Of a stretch of 64,000 bases of DNA, positions 49,294 through 57,202 are shown one piece after another. Numbering within the stretch: the first letter of the stretch is position 1; every line of letters begins with the position of its first letter. The notes under the pieces are model-generated. The model saw nothing but the letters and a program-made list of their open reading frames with translations, did no database searches and was not told the origin of the DNA. The stretch is from Phycisphaeraceae bacterium (GTDB lineage: Bacteria; Planctomycetota; Phycisphaerae; Phycisphaerales; UBA1924), in the NCBI GenBank assembly GCA_007693965.1, contig RECQ01000047.1, positions 55,713 to 119,712 of the forward strand. The letters are read 5' to 3'. A program made the translations under genes and the position numbers.

Positions 49294-49955
49294 AGATCGG
49301 CGCCATTGCAATCATGACCGTCATCGCCATCGGCGCCCCCGCGGCGACCGGGCAGAGTCTCTTTCAGCAGGGTGGGGCGCAGGTCGAGGGGGTCGATCCC
49401 GCCGAGCCGCTCTACGAGGTGAGCCTCTTCGCGATCCGTCCCCCGGAGCCGATGAGCTTCGCCGCCAATGACCTGATCACGATCCTGGTGAGTGAATCGA
49501 GCTCGGTGAGCCGCGACCAGAAGACGACGACGGACAAGGAATTCGACATCGACACCATGCGCGTCCAGTGGCCGGAGCTGGTGAAGTTCCTGGCGCTTGG
49601 CAAGGGGGCGCCGACTCCGGAATCATTGAGCCTGAGCCATTCCAGCGAATTCGAAGGCGAAGGGCGATACCAGCGCCGCGACACCATCCAGAATCGCGTC
49701 ACCGCGCGGGTGCTCGAGGTCAAGCCCAACGGCACGCTGCTGCTGGAGGCGCGCACCATCATCCAGACGGATGAGGAGATCCAGACCTACGTGCTCTCAG
49801 GCATCTGCCGCACGGAGGATGTGAGCCGCAACAACACGGTGCAGTCCAATCAGCTCTTCGATCTGCAGCTCAACATTCAGCATGAAGGATCGATCCGGAA
49901 CGCCAACAAGAAGGGCGTCTTCACCCGCGTGCTCGAGACGCTCTTCAACTTCTGA
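49290..49955 (+). CDS. flgH: Flagellar L-ring protein FlgH
   Basis: The 221-residue protein forms the outer-membrane ring. Motifs include FAANDLITILVSESSSVSRDQKTTTDKEF, TARVLEVKPNGTLLLEARTII and the end LRTEDVSRNN-type and ITHEGSIRNANKKG-type pattern (here GICRTEDVSRNNTV). The signal peptide has no lipobox cysteine, whereas most FlgH are lipoproteins. GGAG lies before the ATG. Confidence 0.9.
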   Translation: MKIGAIAIMTVIAIGAPAATGQSLFQQGGAQVEGVDPAEPLYEVSLFAIRPPEPMSFAANDLITILVSESSSVSRDQKTTTDKEFDIDTMRVQWPELVKFLALGKGAPTPESLSLSHSSEFEGEGRYQRRDTIQNRVTARVLEVKPNGTLLLEARTIIQTDEEIQTYVLSGICRTEDVSRNNTVQSNQLFDLQLNIQHEGSIRNANKKGVFTRVLETLFNF

Positions 49956-49979
49956 GGCCGGAGGCGGCGGAGACTGAAC

Positions 49980-51098
49980 ATGCTTTTCTTCCGGAAATGG
50001 AATCTTGAACGAATCCGCTTCGCGGCTCTGCTCATCGGCGCCCTGATCGCGCTTGCGTTCACAGGCAGGGTCCAGGCGACCAGCGTGCAGGAGCTGGTGC
50101 GCCTGGAAGGGCAGGGCGAATCGGTGCTGCAGGGCTTCGGGCTCGTCGTCGGCCTTCCGGGCACGGGCGACACCGGCGATCAGCTCGTGGTTGCGCGGCC
50201 GCTGGCGAAGTTCCTTGAGAGCCAGGGCAACCCGATTGACTCGTTCGATGAGCTGGCCAAATCGCGCTCGGTGGCGGTGGTGACGGTGTCGTGCCGCATC
50301 CCGCGCGAGGGCGCCAAGGCGGACGACATGTTCGATGTCTTCGTGAACGCGGTGCACAATCCGCGCAGTCTTGAGGGGGGCGAGCTGATCCTGACGCCAT
50401 TGCGGGGCCCATTGCCGGGGCAGGGCGTCTTCGCCATCGCCCAGGGACCGCTGGTCATCGAGGGCGCCAACGACCGCCGCGGCCGCGTGCGCCAGGGCGC
50501 CCGCATCACGCGTCCGATCAACATGCCGACGATCAACTCGGACGGATCCATCACGCTGGTGATCCACCCCCACGTCGCGGGCTGGACGACGGCCCAGCTT
50601 CTCGCCAGCGTCATCAACGACCATCGTGTCGGGCTTGATCCCGCCGCGGAGGCGATCGCCCATGTGCGCGACGAGCGGACGGTGCAGGTGCGCATCCCCG
50701 CCCCGGAGCTGCCTGATCCTGCGTCTTTTATTGCGGATGTGCTGAGCGTCCGGTTTGATCCGTCGCTCATGGCGCTGCCGGCCAAGGTGCTGGTGAACGA
50801 GCGGCAGGGGGTGATCGTGGTGACGGGCGAGGTGCAGATCAGCCCCGTGATCATCACGCACGGCGACCTGGTGATTACGACGGTGACCCCGCCGCAGGAG
50901 CCGACGCCGGAGAATCCGAATGTTGAGCAGCAGCGGTGGTCGCGCGTGACGACGGGTGGTCGGGACGCGGACATGGCCCGTCTGCAGGATCTGCTGACGG
51001 CGTTCAAGACGCTGGATGTGCCGGTGCGCGATCAGATCGCGATTCTCACCGAGCTGCACGCCACCGGGCGCCTGCACGCAGAGCTGGTGATCAACTGA
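49980..51098 (+). CDS. flgI: Flagellar P-ring protein FlgI
   Basis: The 372-residue protein has a signal peptide (to RVQA) and the family opening VRLEGQGESVLQGFGLVVGLPGTGDTGDQ. Further motifs are LTPLRGPLPGQGVFAIAQGPLVIEG and ARITRPINMPTI, then VIVVTGEVQISPVIITHGDLVI and LLTAFKTLDVPVRDQIAILTELHATGRLHAELV. FlgI is the periplasmic ring around the rod. GGAGG-rich sequence precedes the ATG. Its stop overlaps the flgJ start. Confidence 0.95.
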   Translation: MLFFRKWNLERIRFAALLIGALIALAFTGRVQATSVQELVRLEGQGESVLQGFGLVVGLPGTGDTGDQLVVARPLAKFLESQGNPIDSFDELAKSRSVAVVTVSCRIPREGAKADDMFDVFVNAVHNPRSLEGGELILTPLRGPLPGQGVFAIAQGPLVIEGANDRRGRVRQGARITRPINMPTINSDGSITLVIHPHVAGWTTAQLLASVINDHRVGLDPAAEAIAHVRDERTVQVRIPAPELPDPASFIADVLSVRFDPSLMALPAKVLVNERQGVIVVTGEVQISPVIITHGDLVITTVTPPQEPTPENPNVEQQRWSRVTTGGRDADMARLQDLLTAFKTLDVPVRDQIAILTELHATGRLHAELVIN

Positions 51099-51550
51099 TG
51101 GTCGGCGACATCGGCGCCAATTCGAGCCTCTTCCCGATCCCCGCCTCGGATGTGCGGGAGAGACCGTGGGAGGACGCAGCGCGCTCCAGCAGCTCGGGGA
51201 CGATCCAGGGAAGCGCTTCGGCTTTCGCCTCGTTTTTGTCACCGACGCAGGAGCGCCAGACGCCTGAAGAGGCGGCCCGCCGGGCGGCGGAGGAGTTCGT
51301 CTCGATCTCGATGGTGCAGCCGATTCTGTCATCGCTGCGCGAGACTGAGGACGCCGCCGCGCCATTCGCGCCCGGCGATGCGGAGCGCCGATTCCGACCC
51401 ATGCTTGACGCGGAAATTGCGCGTCGCATCGTGCAGAGGGAGGATTACGCCCTCGTGAACGAGGTGGCGCGCCGCATGCTTGAGCGCATGGGCGGCGCTG
51501 CGGAGGCGCAGGCAGGCCAGGCAGGCAAGGAGCTCGATCGCCATGCATGA
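51098..51550 (+). CDS. flgJ: Rod-binding protein FlgJ (rod-binding domain only)
   Basis: The 150-residue protein has a rod-binding domain (~60-140: AEEFVSISMVQPILSSLRET; MLDAEIARRIVQREDYALVNEVARRML). There is no muramidase domain, as in many non-enteric bacteria, so another enzyme must open the cell wall. The start codon overlaps the flgI stop (TGATG), and the end overlaps flgN by 8 bases. Confidence 0.75.
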   Translation: MVGDIGANSSLFPIPASDVRERPWEDAARSSSSGTIQGSASAFASFLSPTQERQTPEEAARRAAEEFVSISMVQPILSSLRETEDAAAPFAPGDAERRFRPMLDAEIARRIVQREDYALVNEVARRMLERMGGAAEAQAGQAGKELDRHA

Positions 51551-52103
51551 TCGTGTCGGAAAGACCAACCATGTCGCGACGCCCGACCCCGATGGCGAGG
51601 CGCTGGTGATGGCTGAGCAGCTCGAAACGATGCTGAAGGAGCTGCGTGTCGAGAATGAGCATCTCGCCGCCCTGGCGGACGGGCGCGACAGCGCCATCCG
51701 CGAGGCGAACATGCGCGCCCTCGGCGCCTGCCTGGCCCGCGAGAGCGAGGCGGTGCAGCGGATCGCTGACATCGAGCGCCGCCGCGAAGGAATTGTGCAC
51801 TACTTCGCCATTCGCTTCAGTGCGCCGGACCCGAACGCCGTGACCGCGACGTGGATCGCCGAGCGGCTGGACGGGCCCGTGGCGGAGCGTGTGCGGGAGG
51901 CGGCGCAGGAGCTTCGAGAGGCCATTCTGCGGCTGCGAAGCCGGAATGAATCGAGTCGGATCTCGGTCCAGACGCTCGCATCCCACATGCAGGGCCTGCT
52001 GCGATCTGCGGAGCAGGCGCTCAGCCACTCCGGCGCCTACGGGCGACGCGGCGCTGTCGAGGCGGGACCGCGGGTCATCTCGGCGATGGATCTGACGACG
52101 TGA
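51543..52103 (+). CDS. flgN: Flagellar export chaperone FlgN-like
   Basis: The 186-residue protein is almost all helical, with long heptads (VMAEQLETMLKELRVENEHLAALADG and PVAERVREAAQELREAILRLRSRNESSRISVQTLASHMQGLL, quoted in part). This matches FlgN, the cytoplasmic chaperone for FlgK and FlgL, whose genes follow. The sequence is poorly conserved and the call relies on shape and position. It overlaps flgJ by 8 bases. Confidence 0.72.
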   Translation: MHDRVGKTNHVATPDPDGEALVMAEQLETMLKELRVENEHLAALADGRDSAIREANMRALGACLARESEAVQRIADIERRREGIVHYFAIRFSAPDPNAVTATWIAERLDGPVAERVREAAQELREAILRLRSRNESSRISVQTLASHMQGLLRSAEQALSHSGAYGRRGAVEAGPRVISAMDLTT

Positions 52104-52104
52104 G

Positions 52105-52202
52105 GAGTTCTGAGTACCGAGTGCTGAGTGCCGAGTACCGAGTACCGAGTTTTGAGTTCTGAGTTCTGAGTTCTGAGTTCTGAGTTCTGGGTTCTGAGTC
52201 AC
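52105..52202 (+). repeat. 14-unit GAGT heptamer tandem array before flgK
   Basis: From directly after the flgN stop (52103) to 6 bases before the flgK start (52208), the whole gap is a 98-base array of 14 seven-base units. Nearly all begin GAGT (one GGGT), and six read GAGTTCT, five in a row. The flgK ribosome site, if any, must lie in the array. Changes in copy number would alter the flgN-flgK spacing. Confidence 0.95.
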
Positions 52203-52207
52203 ACCCG

Positions 52208-53941
52208 ATGAGTCTTTCCAACTCACTTCTGATCGGTCGCTCCGCTTTGACGGCGAGTCAGCTCGCCATCCAGGTGACGGGCGACAACCTGGCCAACGCG
52301 GCGACGCCGGGATATCACCGCCGCGTCGCCACGTTGACGCCGGCGGGTGGGTCGGTCAGCGCCACGAACATCTACCAGGGGCGCGGGGTCGAGGTGGAGA
52401 GCGTGCTTCGGCAGCTCGATCCGGCCCTGCAGTCGCGGATTCGCAACAGCCTCGCCGAGCACAACGCCGCCCGGATCGAGCAGGACGTGCTGGCCCAGAT
52501 CGAGCACATTGTGAGCGATCTGAACGGACGGGGACTCTCCAGCGAGCTGGACGCATTCTTCAACGCCTTCTCCGAACTCGCCAATCGCCCCGGCGCCTCC
52601 GAAACGCGCTCGCTCATCATTGAGCAGGGCGCCACACTGGCCCAGTTCACGCGTCAGCTTCGCAATGACCTGGTGTCACAACGCCAGCAGATCGACGCCC
52701 AGATCACCAGCCGCGTGAAGCGGGCGGATGAACTGCTGCGCGAGATCGCCAGACTCAACCGCGAGGTCGTCACCAGCGAGCAGGGGCGCACGGAGGATGC
52801 AGGCCTGCGCGATCAGCGTGATGCGCTGGTGAACGAGCTGAGCGAGCTGATCGGCGTCAGCGTCATCGAGCAGGCGTCCGGCGCGATCGATGTGCATGTC
52901 GGCTCGACCCCGGTGGTGCTCGGCGACATCGCCCGCGGCCTCGAAACGCGTCAGCGCACGATCGGCGACGAAGTGGTCACCGAGGTGTACATCCGCCAGA
53001 ACGAAGAAAGACTCGTTCCCAGGTCGGGCCAGGTCGGCGCTCTGCTCAAGCAACGGGACGGGATCGTGAACGGGACGATCGATTCGCTGGATCGTCTGGC
53101 GTCCAACCTGATCTTCGAAGTGAACAAGCTGCATTCGTCGGGTCGCTCGTTCCCGGGGCTGACGGAGACCACCGGCGCGATGCGTGTCGCCGCCGCGGAC
53201 ATGAACAGATCGTTCAACGATCCGGACAACAATTCCTTCGCCAACCTGCCTTACCAGCCGAGCAACGGCTCTTTCGTGGTCTATGTCACCGACAAGGCGA
53301 CCGGAATCACCGAAAAGCACGAGATTTTCGTGAGCCTCACCGGAATCGACAACACCGGCCAGCCCGGATTCGCAGACGACACCACGCTGGACTCGCTCAT
53401 CGCCGACCTCGACGGACTCGGCAACCTGAGCGCCTCGATCCTGCCCTCCGGCGAGGTGCGGCTGGTGTCGGATGCAGGCTTCGAGTTCGGCTTCGCAGAC
53501 GACACAACGGGAACGCTCGCCGCCCTCGGAATCAACACATTTTTCACCGGAACATCGGCGTCGGACATCGGCGTCCGCAAGCAGCTCCAGGAATCGCCTC
53601 ACCTGCTGGTGGCGGGACTGGAGCCGGGCACGAACGAGGCGGCCCTGGCGATCGCCAACCTGCGCGAGAGCTCGATCGACGCTCTGGGCGGCGCCACACT
53701 GCGTGAGTCGTGGGCGCAGACGATCGAGAAAGTCAGCGTGCAGAGCAGGGGGGCGACGACACGGGCCCAGGCCGCCGAGCAGGTGCGGCACAGCCTTGAG
53801 GCCCAGCGAGCCGCCGTCAGCGGCGTGAGCATTGATGAAGAGTCCATCAATCTTCTGAATTACCAGCGTCAGTACCAGGCCGCGGCGAGGTTCATCTCGA
53901 CCGTGGACGAGCTGACGCAGCTTCTGATCGCACTGGTGTGA
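52208..53941 (+). CDS. flgK: Flagellar hook-filament junction protein FlgK
   Basis: The 577-residue protein has the rod/hook N-terminus (SALTASQLAIQVTGDNLANAATPGYHRR) and C-terminal helix (VSGVSIDEESINLLNYQRQYQAAARFISTVDELTQLLIAL). FlgK is HAP1, the first junction layer on the hook. The central domain includes DLGLRDQRDALVNELSELIGVSV-type motif (here EDAGLRDQRDALVNELSE). No clear ribosome site exists beyond the upstream heptamer repeats. Next gene is flgL, 4 bases later. Confidence 0.93.
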   Translation: MSLSNSLLIGRSALTASQLAIQVTGDNLANAATPGYHRRVATLTPAGGSVSATNIYQGRGVEVESVLRQLDPALQSRIRNSLAEHNAARIEQDVLAQIEHIVSDLNGRGLSSELDAFFNAFSELANRPGASETRSLIIEQGATLAQFTRQLRNDLVSQRQQIDAQITSRVKRADELLREIARLNREVVTSEQGRTEDAGLRDQRDALVNELSELIGVSVIEQASGAIDVHVGSTPVVLGDIARGLETRQRTIGDEVVTEVYIRQNEERLVPRSGQVGALLKQRDGIVNGTIDSLDRLASNLIFEVNKLHSSGRSFPGLTETTGAMRVAAADMNRSFNDPDNNSFANLPYQPSNGSFVVYVTDKATGITEKHEIFVSLTGIDNTGQPGFADDTTLDSLIADLDGLGNLSASILPSGEVRLVSDAGFEFGFADDTTGTLAALGINTFFTGTSASDIGVRKQLQESPHLLVAGLEPGTNEAALAIANLRESSIDALGGATLRESWAQTIEKVSVQSRGATTRAQAAEQVRHSLEAQRAAVSGVSIDEESINLLNYQRQYQAAARFISTVDELTQLLIALV

Positions 53942-53945
53942 CCAC

Positions 53946-56006
53946 ATGAGTCAGATTCCTTCCAACCTGGCGCGGGTCCCGAACCTTCTCAGCTCGCAGG
54001 TGACGCGGAACAACATCACGCGGACCAGCATCGAACTGCTGAATTTGCAGGGGCAGCTCTCCTCAGGAAAGCGCATCAATCGTCCAAGCGACGATCCTGT
54101 CGGCGCAGCGCTCCTCGGCACGATCGACGGACGCCTGGCGAGGTCCGGACAGCAACTGAAGAACATGAATCACGGGTCTTCTTCGCTGGCGACGGTGGAT
54201 CAGTCCCTCGGCGAGGCCATGGAGCTGGCCCTCGAAGCCCGCACCATCGCCTCCTCGCAGATCGGCGTCGGCTCGGACGCATCGACGCGCAAGTCCCAGG
54301 CGGTGGTCGTCGAGTCGCTCATCCAGGAGCTGGTCTCTGTGGTGAACCGGCGCTACGCCGACATCCATGTGCTCGGAGGCGAGCGCACCGCCAACCCGCC
54401 GATCGAGCGTTTCTTCGAAGGATTCCGCTACAGGGGCGCCGGGGAGGGCCTGCTCACCGACATCGGGTCGGAATTGAATATTCCCATCACCATCGGCGCC
54501 GAGCAGGCACTCGGTTCCCTGTCGGCCCGCGTCGAGGGCGATGTCGATCTCAACCCCATGCTGGGCATGCAGACGCAGATCCGCGATGTCCGCGGCGTCG
54601 AGGGGCTCGGTGTGCGCATGGGCTCGATCGAGATTGAGATCGACGACGGCATGGGCGCCCCCACCAGCGTCACTGTTGATCTCACGGGCGCCAAGATGGT
54701 TGGCGACGTCGCGAAAATGATCGAATCGGCCATCCGCGAGGCAGATGCCGGCGCTCTGGCGGGCGCCTTCCCCGGCGGCGTGGCCATCCATGCCTCGGGA
54801 GAGCGGTACGAGATTGACGCCGCGGCGGGATACACCATCCGTATCAACGATGTCGGCGCCGGCAGCACGGCCAGCGATCTCGGACTCGCCGACTTCAACT
54901 TTGACGCCGGCAACACCCACAATCCCGCCGCCGATCTCGACCCCAGGGTCAGCAGCTTCACCCGACTGGGTCAGTTCGACACCACCCCGGCCTTCTCGCC
55001 CGGCGAGATCGTCTTCCGCAATGGCGGTCGGGTCGGGCGTGTGGATGTGGACGCCACCACCACAGTCGCCGAGCTGCAGCGCGAAGTGGAGGCGCTGGGG
55101 CTCGGGATCCGTATCGAGATTTCGGAGAATGGTCGAAGCCTGAACGTGGTGAACGAAGTCTCCGGCTCGATGATGAGCGTGGAGGACTCGGGCGGTGGAA
55201 CACTCACCGCCCAGACACTGGGCATTCGCACGCTTTCGGACACCACGCCGCTCTCGGTCTTCAACAACGGTCGGGGCGTGGAGATCGCGCACGGCAACAT
55301 CCATCCCGTCACCGGCCTTCCGGATACGGCCCGGAACGTGGATTTCGAGGTCACCCTTTCTGATGGAACCACCTTCACAGTCGATCTCACTCCCGATGAC
55401 ACAGTGAGCGTGGGCGCGACGCTGGCGGCGATCAACGCGGCGGCGGCGGCGGAGGGTGTGACGATCGGCGTCGGGCCGGGCGAGTTCGAGGCCCGCCTGG
55501 CGGAGGGCGATGGACGCGGAATCGTGCTGGTGGACAACCTCGGCGGACCCGACCCGGTGACGGTGCGATCGCTCAACGGCCACGCGGCGGAGGATCTGGG
55601 GCTGATGAACGGCGAGTCCGACCCCGGGCCACCGGCAACTTTTGCAGGTTCGGATCGCGCAACAGTGCGCGTGGACAGCCTTTTCAGCACCCTGATGGAC
55701 CTGAAACGCGCATTAGACAGCAACGATGAGCGCGGCATCGAGTTTGCGGGGGAGAGAATCGAGAGCGACATCGATCGGCTGACATCGGTGCGTGCCGTCG
55801 TCGGCGGCAGGTCGCAGAGGCTGGACGCCGCGCAGGAGCGCGCTGAGGACGCACAGTTGCTGGATGAGATCGTCAAGAGCGGAATCGAGGATCTGGACCT
55901 GATCGAGGCGACCAGCCGGTTCTCACTCCTGCAGGTCATCCAGCAGGCAGGCTACCAGTCCGCGGCCCAGTCGCAGTCGCTCTCACTGCTCAACTTCCTG
56001 CGGTGA
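53946..56006 (+). CDS. flgL: Flagellar hook-filament junction protein FlgL, enlarged
   Basis: The 686-residue protein is about twice the usual 300-400. The N-terminus (NNITRTSIELLNLQGQLSSGKRINRPSDDP) and the C-terminal helix (SRFSLLQVIQQAGYQSAAQSQSLSLLNFL) are those of FlgL/HAP3. In between lie three similar modules at about 220-320, 351-440 and 466-560. Each has a strand with VDVD or VDLT, then a helix like TVAELQREVEAL or ATLAAINAA, resembling the flagellin hook-IN motif. These probably form surface domains at the filament base. Confidence 0.88.
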   Translation: MSQIPSNLARVPNLLSSQVTRNNITRTSIELLNLQGQLSSGKRINRPSDDPVGAALLGTIDGRLARSGQQLKNMNHGSSSLATVDQSLGEAMELALEARTIASSQIGVGSDASTRKSQAVVVESLIQELVSVVNRRYADIHVLGGERTANPPIERFFEGFRYRGAGEGLLTDIGSELNIPITIGAEQALGSLSARVEGDVDLNPMLGMQTQIRDVRGVEGLGVRMGSIEIEIDDGMGAPTSVTVDLTGAKMVGDVAKMIESAIREADAGALAGAFPGGVAIHASGERYEIDAAAGYTIRINDVGAGSTASDLGLADFNFDAGNTHNPAADLDPRVSSFTRLGQFDTTPAFSPGEIVFRNGGRVGRVDVDATTTVAELQREVEALGLGIRIEISENGRSLNVVNEVSGSMMSVEDSGGGTLTAQTLGIRTLSDTTPLSVFNNGRGVEIAHGNIHPVTGLPDTARNVDFEVTLSDGTTFTVDLTPDDTVSVGATLAAINAAAAAEGVTIGVGPGEFEARLAEGDGRGIVLVDNLGGPDPVTVRSLNGHAAEDLGLMNGESDPGPPATFAGSDRATVRVDSLFSTLMDLKRALDSNDERGIEFAGERIESDIDRLTSVRAVVGGRSQRLDAAQERAEDAQLLDEIVKSGIEDLDLIEATSRFSLLQVIQQAGYQSAAQSQSLSLLNFLR

Positions 56007-56131
56007 CGCAGGAGCGTTGGGATTGACCGACCCGTCGCATCGGCCGCGGCGGGAGCAGGTCGACAGGATGTCTCCCCGTGATGGAGCGCGGGGGCGCCAG
56101 GAAGGTTTCGGCCGAGCAAGTGGAGCACACC

Positions 56132-56575
56132 ATGCAGGTGCGCACGACACGATTCGGACAGGTCGAGATCGCGGAGGACCGCGTGATCGAATTCCCCAAG
56201 GGTCTGCTCGGATTCTCCGAGCGACGGAAGTTCTGCCTGCTGCAGCCCAACGAGGACGCGATGTTCTTCTGGCTGCAGTCGCTGGATGATCCGGGCCTCG
56301 CATTCGTGGTGACGGACCCGGCGATGTTCGTTCCAGACTACTCGGCGCCGATCCGGTCCGAGCAGATGGAGTCGCTGGGCCTTGGAGCCCTCGAGGACGC
56401 CCAGGTATTCGTCATCGTGAACCGCGTCGGCGACGCGCTCACAGGCAACCTGCAGGGACCGCTGGTTGTCAACACGTTGAACAGAGTCGGCGAGCAACTC
56501 GTGCTCGCGGAGAAGCGATGGACGACGCGCCATCAATTGATGTCGATCGGAAAGCCCGTCCAGGCCACGGCCTGA
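56132..56575 (+). CDS. fliW: Flagellar assembly factor FliW
   Basis: The 147-residue protein has the FliW pattern: VRTTRFGQVEIAEDRVIEFPKGLLGFSERRKFCLL, then FFWLQSLDDPGLAFVVTDPAMFVPDY and VVNTLNRVGEQLVL. FliW binds CsrA and flagellin by turns; free flagellin displaces CsrA, so flagellin translation is held in balance. The ATG at 56132 has GGAG 6 bases upstream and gives normal length. csrA follows by 153 bases. Confidence 0.92.
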   Translation: MQVRTTRFGQVEIAEDRVIEFPKGLLGFSERRKFCLLQPNEDAMFFWLQSLDDPGLAFVVTDPAMFVPDYSAPIRSEQMESLGLGALEDAQVFVIVNRVGDALTGNLQGPLVVNTLNRVGEQLVLAEKRWTTRHQLMSIGKPVQATA

Positions 56576-56728
56576 CCGCGTTTGACCGCTCACACATCGT
56601 TCCGGCGCGTCGGCGCCGTGGCGATGGACCAACCACGCCGACGATCCGCGTCACGGACGACGCGGCGACCCGGACGCAGTGCGCGCAGCGGGCGCAATCT
56701 CCGGGACGAAGAGGAAGGAGCCTGTTCG

Positions 56729-57082
56729 ATGCTGGTGCTATCACGTCAGCGCGACGAGACGATCATGATCGGGGACGACATCGAGATCACCGTCGTGGAT
56801 ATCCGCGGCGACAAGGTGCGGCTCGGAATCACCGCCCCCACCAGGATCGCCGTCCATCGCAAGGAAGTCTACGAAGCGATCAGGGAAGAGAACGAACGAG
56901 CGGCGCATATTCGCGGCTCCGAACTGGAGGCGCTCGGGACACAGGTCTCGACGGGGTCCCAGCGGAGAGGATCGACCGGAGCGGCAAGGCTCTCCGGCGG
57001 CGTCGCCCCGCCCGGACCGCGCGAGGAGACGGATCCGTCCGGCGAGTCCGAACAGACAAAGGAACGCCGACGCACCGCATGA
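56729..57082 (+). CDS. csrA: RNA-binding translation regulator CsrA with extended tail
   Basis: The 117-residue protein begins with the canonical fold [23 protein letters not shown] and [28 protein letters not shown]-contacting Leu 4, Arg 6 and Arg 44 are kept. CsrA proteins are usually 60-75 residues; here about 50 extra residues rich in Gly, Ser, Arg and Glu follow. The dimer binds GGA motifs, often over ribosome sites, and FliW counters it. AGGAAGGAG precedes the ATG. Its likely targets are the flagellins next to it. Confidence 0.93.
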   Translation: MLVLSRQRDETIMIGDDIEITVVDIRGDKVRLGITAPTRIAVHRKEVYEAIREENERAAHIRGSELEALGTQVSTGSQRRGSTGAARLSGGVAPPGPREETDPSGESEQTKERRRTA

Positions 57083-57186
57083 CGGCGCGATTCACACATA
57101 CGCGGACTACATCATCGACGGATACACCAGCACTCACTGCCGCGCGAAGGATCGACGCGGCGCTCACGCTCCGGCGCTGAGCCTCA

Positions 57187-57198
57187 ATCACGGAGGAT
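57187..57198 (+). promoter_or_regulatory. GGA-containing leader element, flagellin 1 (CsrA candidate)
   Basis: ATCACGGAGGAT overlaps the ribosome site of flagellin 1. The same element precedes the other two flagellins (ATCA[C/G]GGAGGAT). CsrA prefers A-N-GGA overlapping the ribosome site. A plain Shine-Dalgarno would also give this core, so the shared ATCA flank is the only extra hint. Confidence 0.4.
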
Positions 57199-57202
57199 TA
57201 TG

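Noticed and set aside
52105..52202. CRISPR-like array before flgK
   Set aside because: Units are seven bases with no spacers; this is a simple tandem repeat, not CRISPR.
49797..52226. 809-codon minus-strand frame opposite flgI, flgJ and flgN
   Set aside because: The plus-strand genes overlap in normal operon style with good motifs; the minus frame is an Arg/His shadow.
54063..55583. 506-codon minus-strand frame opposite flgL
   Set aside because: Shadow of flgL; no start site and no domain.
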